From contig CAVSPW010000002.1 in NCBI GenBank assembly GCA_963729935.1, forward strand, positions 186,001 to 250,000: a DNA stretch of 64,000 nucleotides. Reading direction: 5' to 3'. Positions 35,734 through 43,516 of the stretch are shown piece after piece. Below the pieces are notes generated by a model. That model saw only the letters and a program-made list of their open reading frames with translations. It had not been told where the DNA came from and did no database searches. The number at the start of each line of letters is the position of its first letter. Position 1 is the stretch's first letter. The DNA is from CAIKMD01 sp963729935. GTDB lineage: Bacteria; Pseudomonadota; Alphaproteobacteria; ATCC43930; CGMCC-115725. A program made the translations under genes and the position numbers.

Positions 35734-35817
35734 ATGTGGACAAAATTCATGATGGTTTTTCTGCTCTCCTGGCTGGGTGGCCTCACCGCCGTCGCGATGT
35801 CTGGTGTGGGGCGCTAG
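35734..35817 (+). CDS. Possible 27-residue membrane peptide
   Basis: A short frame with one hydrophobic segment (FMMVFLLSWLGGLTAVAMSGVG). It begins 63 bp after FixJ-like box 5. The ribosome site is weak (GGGG). It could be a real small membrane protein or the signal-peptide remnant of a lost gene. Confidence 0.25.
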   Translation: MWTKFMMVFLLSWLGGLTAVAMSGVGR

Positions 35818-35818
35818 G

Positions 35819-36073
35819 TCCACGTCGCCCGCGGTATGTCGCGCCGGCTTCGTCCGCAGCGCGCTGGTCGAGAAACAGATTCCCGAGCAGGCGAAGGAAC
35901 TCGGCATATCCAAGGCCGATGTCATCAAGAACGTCATGTTGAAGGAAGCCGTGGACGGCGACTTTACGACGGTCGCCGACGTTGCCGAGACGGCCTAGTT
36001 CGTCGCAAGCTTCAACGCCGACGCGATGACCGGTCAGTCGCTCGTGGTCAGCCACGGCTGGTTCATGCAGTGA
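35819..36073 (+). pseudogene. 3-hydroxybutyrate dehydrogenase (BdhA) C-terminal remnant
   Basis: In one frame this reads RSALVEKQIPEQAKELGIS, VIKNVMLKEAVDGDFTTVAD, VAETA, then a TAG codon (35996-35998), then FVASFNADAMTGQSLVVSHGWFMQ and TGA. This is the highly conserved end of bacterial 3-hydroxybutyrate dehydrogenase (short-chain dehydrogenase that oxidises 3-hydroxybutyrate from PHB). The N-terminal two thirds, with the Rossmann and catalytic Tyr parts, are missing, and the frame has a nonsense codon, so it is a dead fragment. Confidence 0.85.
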
Positions 36074-36344
36074 CAGGCGGCCCGATGAGGCAAGACCCGC
36101 TGGAAATCCGGTTCCGATCTCGTTCGCCTCTCCATCGCTTTCGCTTGAGACGATAGGACGGTCACTCGATCGGTGGCGGTCGTCATTGGCGACCAAGCAA
36201 ATATAATTGCGCCGTCGGAGACGGAACGCGACGAGGGCGCGCCAAAGCGACTGAGGCGACGCACGCCGCGTTGAACTGCGGGTCGTCCAACGAAGCGCGT
36301 TTTGGACTATCCGGCGAAAGACTTGGCTCCATGGTACAGGAGGC

Positions 36345-36358
36345 CTGAGTATTTTCCG
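36345..36358 (+). promoter_or_regulatory. FixJ-like box 6
   Basis: CTGAGTATTTTCCG, plus-strand orientation. The nearest downstream start, 36753, is about 395 bp away, farther than for the other boxes, so the target is uncertain. Confidence 0.45.
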
Positions 36359-36609
36359 AAGCTTTCTCTCCAAACGTCACGGGCCTACGCTTCGATTGCT
36401 GATTGAGATCGGTCGCTCGCCTTACACGCCGAGCTTCGAGGTATCATTTGTCACTGCTTGTGGGCGCAATCGCGTCGCGAGGCAGGTTGGGGCAGCGAGA
36501 ACCCGACAGGGGCTTGGCGTCGCGTCGCGAAGGAAGGAGCGATAAAGGTTTGGCTTTCTCCCGCATCATCGCAACGGACCGTCGCAGCTGTCATAGGCGT
36601 GGCGCGGGC

Positions 36610-36623
36610 TTGAACCAGATCAA
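36610..36623 (+). promoter_or_regulatory. FNR/FixK-type box upstream of OmpA-like gene
   Basis: TTGAACCAGATCAA, one mismatch from the FNR palindrome, about 130 bp before ATG 36753. Confidence 0.5.
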
Positions 36624-36752
36624 ACTTCGGGGCCCTCGGAGATGATAACATTCAGCAAAATTCTTGGTGATCTGGCATATGTCGGTGACGGACACTTCGC
36701 AGATCGCAGCAATCCGAGTGGATTTAGCGTCAGGGAATAAAGGGAGATGCAA

Positions 36753-37214
36753 ATGTCGCAATACAAAATCTCATGGCGGCAATTCTTAGCAGTGTGCGCC
36801 ATTTCGTTGCTCGGGGCTTGTGCCCAGAATTCGCCTCAAGCGGTCGCGTCGAACCCGCCGCCGGTGGCGCCGGGAACGAACGCCGTCTGGCATACGGTCT
36901 ATTTCGACTCCAACAGCTACGTAATCAACGCCAACGGACAAAAGGTCATCGCCGACGTGATCGCTGCCCTGCAGCGTAACCCCAACTCGGTCGCGACGAT
37001 CATCGGCCGGACCGACACGGTCGGCAGCGCTGACTACAACATGCATTTGTCGAATCGACGCGCCGATGCCGTACGCGATGCGATCATTTACGGCGGCAAG
37101 CTGACGCCTGATCGGGTCGAGGCGCGCTGGACCGGCGAGAAGCGAGAAGGCGTGCCGACAGTCGACAATCTCGCGGCAGCGGAAAACCGAGTCGTTGATA
37201 TCGCCATTCATTAG
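36753..37214 (+). CDS. OmpA-like peptidoglycan-binding lipoprotein
   Basis: 153 residues from ATG 36753 (GGGAG six bases before; an in-frame ATG at 36747 is too close to it). Lipobox LLGAC near residue 23. One OmpA-C domain: WHTVYFDSNSYVINANGQKVI, IIGRTDTVGSADYNMHLSNRRADAVRDAI and AENRVVDIAIH. The Asp and Arg that bind diaminopimelate in peptidoglycan (TDTVG-x4-N, RR) are present. It probably tethers the outer membrane to the cell wall. A FNR-type and a FixJ-like box lie upstream. Confidence 0.85.
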   Translation: MSQYKISWRQFLAVCAISLLGACAQNSPQAVASNPPPVAPGTNAVWHTVYFDSNSYVINANGQKVIADVIAALQRNPNSVATIIGRTDTVGSADYNMHLSNRRADAVRDAIIYGGKLTPDRVEARWTGEKREGVPTVDNLAAAENRVVDIAIH

Positions 37215-37364
37215 CGCTGCGACAGAAGCGACTGCCGGGTTCGACGGATGCTCCCGTCGTCGCTCGAGAATAGGACATTTTGGGTCGGTGTCTTACCCAT
37301 CTGACGACAGTCGTAACCGTCGCGACCTTGCAGATCGATGTACCACTCGCTTGTGGAGACGACC

Positions 37365-37523
37365 ATGAAACTTCGACTTCTTATTGTTCTCGCATGCACT
37401 TTGCTCGCGGTTTCCGCCTGTGTGGTGGAGCCCTACGGCGGACCCGCTTACTACGGCGGGGGTGGAATCTATATCGGCGGGGGCGGCGGCCACGATTATG
37501 GGCGCCGCGTATGGCATCGATGA
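37365..37523 (+). CDS. Small glycine-rich lipoprotein
   Basis: 52 residues: lipoprotein signal LLAVSAC followed by GGPAYYGGGGIYIGGGGG. Similar in style to the protein at 50641. Unknown function, probably envelope structural. GGAGACGACC precedes the ATG. Confidence 0.55.
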   Translation: MKLRLLIVLACTLLAVSACVVEPYGGPAYYGGGGIYIGGGGGHDYGRRVWHR

Positions 37524-37627
37524 GCTTCGGCGACGCTTTGCTCTCGCGTTCTTTGGCGAATGGCGCCGCAGCCGCGACGGCCGCCGTGCCGGCCAGCTGA
37601 TGCTATGGAACCTTGGAGGGATTTGAC

Positions 37628-39172
37628 ATGAAGGCAGGGCTGGTTCGCGTGACGGCTTGCGGCCTCAGCATCATGCTCATTCCCGCAGCGGGATATTTAC
37701 CCGCGGCGTCGGCACAAGCCAGGTGGGCGCAAGTCGCGACGGGCGACGGGGCGGCCGCATCGATTCAGCTCGCACAGATGGACAGTCAGGCGCCGATCTA
37801 TCCGCCGCAACAGCTCGACCAGATCCTCGCACCGATTGCGCTCTATCCGGATCCCTTGCTCGCGCAGATCCTGATGGCCGCGACCTATCCTATCGAGGTC
37901 GTCGAGGCCGCGCGCTGGGTTCAGGATCCTTACAATGCGCAGCTTCGCGGCGATCAGCTGGATGCGGCGCTCCAGCAGCAGGATTGGGATCCCAGCGTTA
38001 AATCGCTCGTACCGTTTCCCCAAATCCTCCAGATGATGGACAGCAGGCTGGACTGGACCGAGGCGCTCGGCAATGCCTTCCTGGCGCAGCAGACCGACGT
38101 CATGGTCTCCGTGCAACGGCTGCGCGCCGCGGCTTGGGCCGCGGGAACGTTGCGGTCAACGCCGCAGCAAACAGTCTCGACCCAGGGCCAGGTCATCGTG
38201 ATCGAACCCGCCAATCCCCAGCTCGTCTACCTGCCCTATTACGACCCTAGGATCGTCTATGGGCGTTGGGGCTACGCCGCTTATCCGCCGGTCTATTTCC
38301 CACCGCCGCCGAATTATGCCTACGTGGCGGGACCGGGCATCTTCTTCGGCATCGGCTTCGGCATCATCGGCGCGTTGTGGGGTTGGGATCGGTGGGACTG
38401 GGATCATCACGACATCTATATCGATCCCGACCGGTATAACCGGATCAACAACTACTCCATCGTTCACGACAACAGTCCTCGATATACCGCCAATACTTGG
38501 CAGCATGATCCCGCTCATCGGCGCGGCGTGCCTTATAGCGATCCCGCCGTCCGGCAAAAATTCCAGCCAGCCTCGGCGGGATCCGCGAATACGCGCCGTG
38601 ATTATCGCGGCTTTGATAATCGCGGTACCGCGCCGGGCGCCGCCAGCCCTGGAGCTGTTCGCGGAACCGCGCCGACGGTCGCGCCTCGGCCCACGGATAC
38701 CGCGCGTCCGGCAGCCGGGCAACCGGCGACGGGACGCCAAGGATCGTCGCCGAATGCCCAGGGCGCAGGCGAGGCGGGGCGTCTCCCGCAAGCACGCCCG
38801 CAGGCTCAACCAACGCCCCAGACCAATGCGCGCCCTGTCACGGCACCACCGCCGCAGCGCGCGCCCGCCGCCACCGGCAGAGCCCCGCCACGGCCGACGG
38901 TTGAGCGTCCGGTGGCTCCGGCATTCTCGAGCTTCGGCAAGGGCCCGGATGTTCGAGCCCAATCGCAGCGCGGCCAGACCAGCCGCCAATCCGTGCCTCC
39001 CACCGCGCCACACGTCGTCGCGCCACCGCGAGCAGCCGCGCCGCAACCGCGACGGACGACGCCCTCAGCAGCGGCACCACAACAACGAAGCGCGCCGCCG
39101 TCACCGCCGCAACGCAACGCGCCCGCCGGTAGCGGTCAAAACGGAAACAGTCATGAAGAACAGCCTCACTGA
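37628..39172 (+). CDS. DUF3300 envelope protein with Pro/Ala/Gln-rich tail
   Basis: 514 residues. Signal peptide 1-30. The DUF3300 domain covers about residues 55-225 (LDQILAPIALYPDPLLAQILMAATYPIEVVEAARWV, DWDPSVKSLVPFPQILQMM, QVIVIEPANPQLVYLPYYDPRIVYG). A hydrophobic segment follows (GIFFGIGFGIIGALWGW), then some 200 residues of low-complexity Pro/Ala/Arg/Gln sequence that is probably disordered. GGAGGG precedes the ATG by 7 bases. DUF3300 genes usually sit beside DUF2950 genes, as here; their joint role is unknown. Confidence 0.8.
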   Translation: MKAGLVRVTACGLSIMLIPAAGYLPAASAQARWAQVATGDGAAASIQLAQMDSQAPIYPPQQLDQILAPIALYPDPLLAQILMAATYPIEVVEAARWVQDPYNAQLRGDQLDAALQQQDWDPSVKSLVPFPQILQMMDSRLDWTEALGNAFLAQQTDVMVSVQRLRAAAWAAGTLRSTPQQTVSTQGQVIVIEPANPQLVYLPYYDPRIVYGRWGYAAYPPVYFPPPPNYAYVAGPGIFFGIGFGIIGALWGWDRWDWDHHDIYIDPDRYNRINNYSIVHDNSPRYTANTWQHDPAHRRGVPYSDPAVRQKFQPASAGSANTRRDYRGFDNRGTAPGAASPGAVRGTAPTVAPRPTDTARPAAGQPATGRQGSSPNAQGAGEAGRLPQARPQAQPTPQTNARPVTAPPPQRAPAATGRAPPRPTVERPVAPAFSSFGKGPDVRAQSQRGQTSRQSVPPTAPHVVAPPRAAAPQPRRTTPSAAAPQQRSAPPSPPQRNAPAGSGQNGNSHEEQPH

Positions 39173-39242
39173 AAAGACACGCTTGAAGTCATCAGGCTGG
39201 GGAGACGGCCATCCGGGTCAACGCAGACCGCTCGAGGACGTC

Positions 39243-40214
39243 ATGGTCAAACTGAACGGCGACTCTTCTCGAACCAGACGGCCCCTGCGGGCCCTGCGCT
39301 GGGTGATACCTTGCATCGTCGCGGCGATCGCCTGTCTCGGAATTTCCACGGCCGCGATCGCTGCCGCGCCGCGCCAAATGACATTTTCCTCACCCGAAGA
39401 AGCGACGAACGCGCTGGCCACGGCAGCGCGGGCGGGCAAGACGGCCGATCTCGAGAAGATCCTCGGACCGTCGGGGCGCAAGCTCATCCACTCCGGCGAC
39501 CGCGTCGCCGACAAGCAAGGGCGCGAGAAATTCGCCTCCGCCTACGCCGAAAAGCACTCGATCGACCAGCAGTCCGACAACAAGGCGATCCTCATCGTCG
39601 GTGCGGATGAGTGGCCTTTCCCGATTCCGCTTGTGAAGCAAGGGGGTGTTTGGCGCTTCGACACCAAGGCCGGCGCGGAGGAGATTCTCGATCGCCGGAT
39701 CGGGCGCAACGAGCTCAACGCCATTCAGGTCGTCGGCGCTATCGTCGATGCCGAGCGCGACTACGCCAGCAAAGACCGCACCGGTGCCGGCTATCTGGAA
39801 TATGCGCAAAAATTCATGAGCAGTCCGGGCAAGCAGGACGGGCTCTATTGGCCGGCGAGCGGCGGCGAGGAGAGCCCGATCGGGCCGCTCGTCGTCAGCG
39901 CGAGCGCGGAGGGCTATGGCCCCAAAGGTACGCACCAAAAGCGGTCGCCGTATCACGGGTATTATTACAGGATTCTCAAGCAGCAGGGTAAGGACGCGCG
40001 AGGTGGTGCCTACAGCTATGTCGTGAATGGCCACATGATCGGCGGTTTCGCCGTGGTCGCGTTCCCGGCCAAGTACGGCGATTCAGGCGTGATGAGCTTC
40101 ATCGTCAACCAGGACGGCGTCATCTACGAAAAGAATCTCGGTCCCAAGACCGCCGCAATCGCCCAAGGCATGACCACATATGATCCTGATGCGAGCTGGA
40201 AGCAGCATCAATAG
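39243..40214 (+). CDS. DUF2950 secreted protein
   Basis: 323 residues from ATG 39243 (GAGGA five bases before). An in-frame ATG at 39153 would overlap the DUF3300 gene and put a 30-residue tail before the signal peptide. Signal segment VIPCIVAAIACLGISTAAIAAA. The family body is recognisable in FSSPEEATNALATAARAGKTADLEKILGP, DEWPFPIPLVKQGGVWRFDTKAG, YHGYYYRILKQQG and FAVVAFPAKYGDSGVMSFIVNQDG. Function unknown; co-occurs with DUF3300. Confidence 0.8.
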   Translation: MVKLNGDSSRTRRPLRALRWVIPCIVAAIACLGISTAAIAAAPRQMTFSSPEEATNALATAARAGKTADLEKILGPSGRKLIHSGDRVADKQGREKFASAYAEKHSIDQQSDNKAILIVGADEWPFPIPLVKQGGVWRFDTKAGAEEILDRRIGRNELNAIQVVGAIVDAERDYASKDRTGAGYLEYAQKFMSSPGKQDGLYWPASGGEESPIGPLVVSASAEGYGPKGTHQKRSPYHGYYYRILKQQGKDARGGAYSYVVNGHMIGGFAVVAFPAKYGDSGVMSFIVNQDGVIYEKNLGPKTAAIAQGMTTYDPDASWKQHQ

Positions 40215-40302
40215 GCGTCGAATGCCGGGATTTCGGCGGCCCGGCCAGGCCCGGCCATGCTCATCATTCGGTGCGTTCCCGGGTCGGGGTTTTGTCGCGC
40301 GC

Positions 40303-40316
40303 TTGATCCCGGTCAA
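40303..40316 (+). promoter_or_regulatory. FNR/FixK-type box upstream of BON gene
   Basis: TTGATCCCGGTCAA, a near-palindrome with one deviation in the right half-site, about 90 bp before the BON-lipoprotein ATG at 40399. Confidence 0.5.
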
Positions 40317-40398
40317 TCGCCGGCTTGGTGTCTTCGGCACAATCCTGCCACCGGGTCGGCATTGTCGCGTCCTTCATTCAACTCTGGAGTAAGCCATC

Positions 40399-40710
40399 AT
40401 GAAGAAAACCTTGTGGATGCCCCTCTTCGTCGCACTTGTCGCCACGATGAATCTTGCCGCCTGCGCGTCGAGCCGCACGACCGAGAGTACCGGCGAATAT
40501 GTCGATGACGCGACGATTACTTCGAAGGTCAAGACCGCCTTGCTCAATGATTCCGGTTTGAAGTCCTTCAAGATCGGCGTCGAGACCTACAAGGACGTGG
40601 TTCAGCTCAGCGGTTTCGTCAACAGCGATCGAGTGAAGGCGCGTGCCGGCGAAGTCGCGGCGGGCGTGTCCGGCGTTAGATCCGTCCAGAACAATCTCGT
40701 CGTGAAGTAG
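40399..40710 (+). CDS. BON-domain lipoprotein (paralog 2)
   Basis: 103 residues, lipobox LAAC near residue 20, one BON domain (YVDDATITSKVKTALLNDSGLKS...VSGVRSVQNNLVV). Close paralog of the protein at 28760-29074, on the opposite side of the sensor-regulator gene. Probably a periplasmic, osmotic-stress-type protein. GGAG precedes the ATG. Confidence 0.85.
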   Translation: MKKTLWMPLFVALVATMNLAACASSRTTESTGEYVDDATITSKVKTALLNDSGLKSFKIGVETYKDVVQLSGFVNSDRVKARAGEVAAGVSGVRSVQNNLVVK

Positions 40711-40776
40711 GCCGAGATCGATGCGATCGGCGGCGAAATGATTTTAGATTAGAAATATCATCACAGGAGTATCGCA

Positions 40777-41001
40777 ATGAATAAGCTGGCAATGGGCGGA
40801 GCGGTTCTGGCACTTCTCGGCGTGCTGGGATTCGCAATTCCCATGTTTACGACTGAACAGACGAAAGACGTCGCCAAGATCGGAGATCTCAAACTTCAAA
40901 CCACGGAAAGCACGTCGCATATCGTCCCGCCGCTGCTGGCGGGAGGCGTTTTGGTTGCCGGTATCGTGTTGATCGGCGCAGGACTCTTTCAGAGACGCTA
41001 A
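40777..41001 (+). CDS. Small two-helix membrane protein
   Basis: 74 residues: MGGAVLALLGVLGFAIPMF at the start and PPLLAGGVLVAGIVLIGAGLF at the end, with a short polar loop (TTEQTKDVAKIGDLKLQTTES) that likely faces the periplasm. Resembles DUF3185-like proteins. AGGAG precedes the ATG. Function unknown. Confidence 0.6.
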   Translation: MNKLAMGGAVLALLGVLGFAIPMFTTEQTKDVAKIGDLKLQTTESTSHIVPPLLAGGVLVAGIVLIGAGLFQRR

Positions 41002-41071
41002 GTTTGATAGGGGTGCGCACTCGAGCCATCGATGCGTCAACGCGTGACGGGTTGAAACCAGGGGAGATGTG

Positions 41072-41236
41072 ATGTCGCTCGGAACCATTCTACTGATCGT
41101 CTTGGTCGTCATCTTACTCGGGGGTTTTACCGGGTTTGGGGGTGGCCCCTTCTATGGGACCGGCTATTACGGCGGCGGTGGGCTTGGCCTTGTACTGCTG
41201 ATCCTGTTGATCTTAGTCGTGCTTGGAAAGATTTGA
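41072..41236 (+). CDS. DUF3309-like small membrane protein (paralog 2)
   Basis: 54 residues, two hydrophobic stretches around a Gly-rich YYGGGG loop, the same layout as the copies at 29133 and 41399. GGGGAG precedes the ATG. Confidence 0.65.
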   Translation: MSLGTILLIVLVVILLGGFTGFGGGPFYGTGYYGGGGLGLVLLILLILVVLGKI

Positions 41237-41398
41237 GCGCAATGGGAGCCACGCAACGCTGCTTGGTGGTAATTCCGGGCTTGGCGCTCTCGCCATTCTT
41301 TCGACACGCCGCTCGAACCGCTGGCGATGCGGGACGACGCTCCGGGCTCGCGATGGCGTTAACTCAACCAGATCCAACTCTCACAACGTAGGTGTCTC

Positions 41399-41554
41399 AT
41401 GCTGGGAACGATTCTCCTTGTCATCCTCATTCTTCTCTTGGTCGGCGCTATCCCGACCTGGCCGCATAGCCGCGGTTGGGGCTATTATCCAAGCGGCGGG
41501 CTCGGGCTGATCCTCGTCATCGTGATCATCCTGCTCTTGGCAGGACGGATATAG
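41399..41554 (+). CDS. DUF3309-type small membrane protein (paralog 3)
   Basis: 51 residues: LGTILLVILILLLVGAIPTW, then WGYYPSGG and a second helix LGLILVIVIILLLAGRI. Nearly the same as the copy at 29133 in loop and length. Confidence 0.7.
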   Translation: MLGTILLVILILLLVGAIPTWPHSRGWGYYPSGGLGLILVIVIILLLAGRI

Positions 41555-41579
41555 AGAGGCCGCCATCTCCTTCCATCGG

Positions 41580-42329
41580 ATGCGCCCGCGGGCGCGGCCT
41601 TCGCCGGCGATCGCCGCTGCCGGGAGCATCATTCGCTCGCCTACGGAAAGCCCTTCGATTTCCCGCCGCGCGCTTTTGATCTCCAGCGTGATCGGGCTCA
41701 CAGGCGGTGCCTTGCCGCATCGCGGCATGGCCAAGACCGCCTTTGTCCTGCCCAGCGAGTCCGCCAATCGGCGATTTTCCGTATTCTACAAGGGCGACAA
41801 GATCGGCGCTCATACGGTGCTGACCTCGCCGGAAACCGGAGAGACGCGCGTCAATACAGAGATCGCTCTCGAGGTGAAGGCCTTCCTTTTCACCGTCTTC
41901 GCGTTCAGCCATCGCTCGGAAGAGCGCTGGCGCAACGACAGGCTGGTTTTTCTGAAGAGCGAGACGGTCGAGCACGGCGAACAATTGTTCGTCGACGGAA
42001 CATCGGTGCCCCAGGGCTTCCGCGTGGTCAGCAAGGGTGGTCCGTTCATTGCGTCCGCCGATTCCCTGACATCGAATAGCCTGTGGAGCCCGGCCATCTT
42101 GGACCAGGACACCGTCATCGACGCGCAACATGGCGGCATCATCGGAGTCAGCGTGCGCAAGCTTGCCGATGAGCAGATCGTAGTCCTGGGCCGCCAGGTC
42201 GCCACCGCACGCTATCGTTTCATCACGCCGTATCTCGCGGGCAGCATTTGGTATGACGATGCCGGTCGTTGGGTGCACGGCGAGTTCGAGCGCGATGGCG
42301 CCATGATCGCCTATCGTCTTGAGGCTTAG
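41580..42329 (+). CDS. DUF6134-like exported protein
   Basis: 249 residues. A twin-Arg-like signal (SISRRALLISSVIGLTGGALPHRG) is followed by a beta-rich domain (RRFSVFYKGDKIGAHTVLTSPETGETRV, SEERWRNDRLVFLKSETVEHGEQLFVDGT, GRQVATARYRFITPYLAGSIWYDDAGRWVHGEF) typical of the DUF6134 family. Function unknown. The start codon is uncertain; ATG 41580 is the earliest sensible one and includes the signal. Confidence 0.65.
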   Translation: MRPRARPSPAIAAAGSIIRSPTESPSISRRALLISSVIGLTGGALPHRGMAKTAFVLPSESANRRFSVFYKGDKIGAHTVLTSPETGETRVNTEIALEVKAFLFTVFAFSHRSEERWRNDRLVFLKSETVEHGEQLFVDGTSVPQGFRVVSKGGPFIASADSLTSNSLWSPAILDQDTVIDAQHGGIIGVSVRKLADEQIVVLGRQVATARYRFITPYLAGSIWYDDAGRWVHGEFERDGAMIAYRLEA

Positions 42330-42363
42330 GTTCCGCCGTCGCGGCGGGCAAGGATTGCAAAAC

Positions 42364-43347
42364 ATGAAATTCAGCCGGTCTCTCATCCTTGCAGCCACGG
42401 TCTTGGCGAGCGCCGTTGGCGCCTGTACGGCGATCTCGGTCGTCTTGGCTCCTGCGCCGGTGACCATCGCAACGGCGAGCCCTGGTGCCATCTATCATCC
42501 CGTCGGCAATGCGATCTGCCGACTCTACAATCTGACCGAAAGCGCCAAAAGCGGAGCCTGTATCGCGATCAGCTCCGACGGCTCGGTCGCGAACATCCGG
42601 CTGATCCGTAGCGGCGCGTCCACGCTCGGCCTTGTCCAATCCGACGTTGCCTACGCCGCCTATCGCGGCGAGGGACCGTTTGCCGCGGCGGGCCCGGACA
42701 CGCAGCTGCGGACATTGATTGCGCTCCACTCGGAATCCTTTACCGTCGTCGCCCGTGCCGATGCCGGCATTCGCGACTTCCAGGATTTACGCGGCAAGCG
42801 GGTCGGAATCGGCATGAGCGGCGCGGGGTATTCCCTCACCCGCGACGTGGTTCTCGGATTTTATGGTTGGACGATATCCGACTTCGATCGCGCCTTGGAG
42901 CTCGGACCGGCCGAGCAGAGCCAGGTGCTCTGCAACGACACCGTCGACGCCATCATCTTTATGGCGGGTCACCCGAATGGGCTGACTCAGGAGGCGACGA
43001 CCGAGTGTAAGACGAGGCTGGTGCGGGTCGCCGGTCCGCCGATCGACCGGCTACTTGCGGCGCACCCCTACTACGTCGCCTCCGTCATTCCCGGCGGCAT
43101 GTATGCAGGCAACCCGGACGATGTCCCCACATTCGGCGCTCGCGCCCTGCTCGTTGCGTCGGCGCGGCAGCCGGACGCTCTTGCCTATGCCATGGTGAAA
43201 GCGGTGTTCGAGAATTTCGACGATTTCCGCCGCTTGCATCCGGCGCTCTACGTGTTGAAGGCCAAAGATCTTGTGCCCAGCGAAGCGGTGATGCCCCTCC
43301 ACCCCGGGGCGATGAAATACTACCGCGAGGCGGGCCTCATCCGGTAG
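42364..43347 (+). CDS. TAXI-family TRAP transporter solute-binding protein (orphan)
   Basis: 327 residues from ATG 42364. Signal peptide about residues 1-25. TAXI motifs: VTIATASPGAIYHPVGNAICRLYN, GACIAISSDGSVANIRLIRSGASTLGLVQSDVAYAAYRGEGPF and LRTLIALHSESFTVVARADAGIRDFQDLRGKRVGIG. TAXI proteins bind glutamate-like or other carboxylates for a fused DctQM permease. No TRAP permease lies within this window, so it may serve a distant one or act as a sensor. Its start is 35 bp after the DUF6134 stop. Confidence 0.8.
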   Translation: MKFSRSLILAATVLASAVGACTAISVVLAPAPVTIATASPGAIYHPVGNAICRLYNLTESAKSGACIAISSDGSVANIRLIRSGASTLGLVQSDVAYAAYRGEGPFAAAGPDTQLRTLIALHSESFTVVARADAGIRDFQDLRGKRVGIGMSGAGYSLTRDVVLGFYGWTISDFDRALELGPAEQSQVLCNDTVDAIIFMAGHPNGLTQEATTECKTRLVRVAGPPIDRLLAAHPYYVASVIPGGMYAGNPDDVPTFGARALLVASARQPDALAYAMVKAVFENFDDFRRLHPALYVLKAKDLVPSEAVMPLHPGAMKYYREAGLIR

Positions 43348-43367
43348 CGCAGGGCGAGCCGGCGCGG

Positions 43368-43381
43368 CTAGGTATTTCCCG
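43368..43381 (+). promoter_or_regulatory. FixJ-like box 7
   Basis: CTAGGTATTTCCCG followed by ATCCTATCC. On the reverse strand it shares GATAGGATCGG with box 2. It points at the OmpA-like gene at 43517, about 136 bp away. Confidence 0.45.
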
Positions 43382-43516
43382 ATCCTATCCACGCTGCCAT
43401 CGCTGCGACTAGAGTTCTCCCATCGATGCTTCATCGGCCTTCCGCATCGGCTTGGAAAAATTTCGACCATCCTCCGATCCATGCGCGCAAGCGAACATTC
43501 ACAGGGAGTCCAATTC

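Larger units (their letters stand above)
36074..36746. other. Intergenic region with regulatory boxes
   Basis: No gene seen. It contains FixJ-like box 6 (36345-36358) and an FNR-type box (36610-36623), both upstream of the OmpA-like gene at 36753. Confidence 0.5.

Noticed and set aside
41362..41380. TCAACCAGATCCAA as a sixth FNR box
   Set aside because: Both half-sites deviate from TTGAY/ATCAA; weaker than the five reported.
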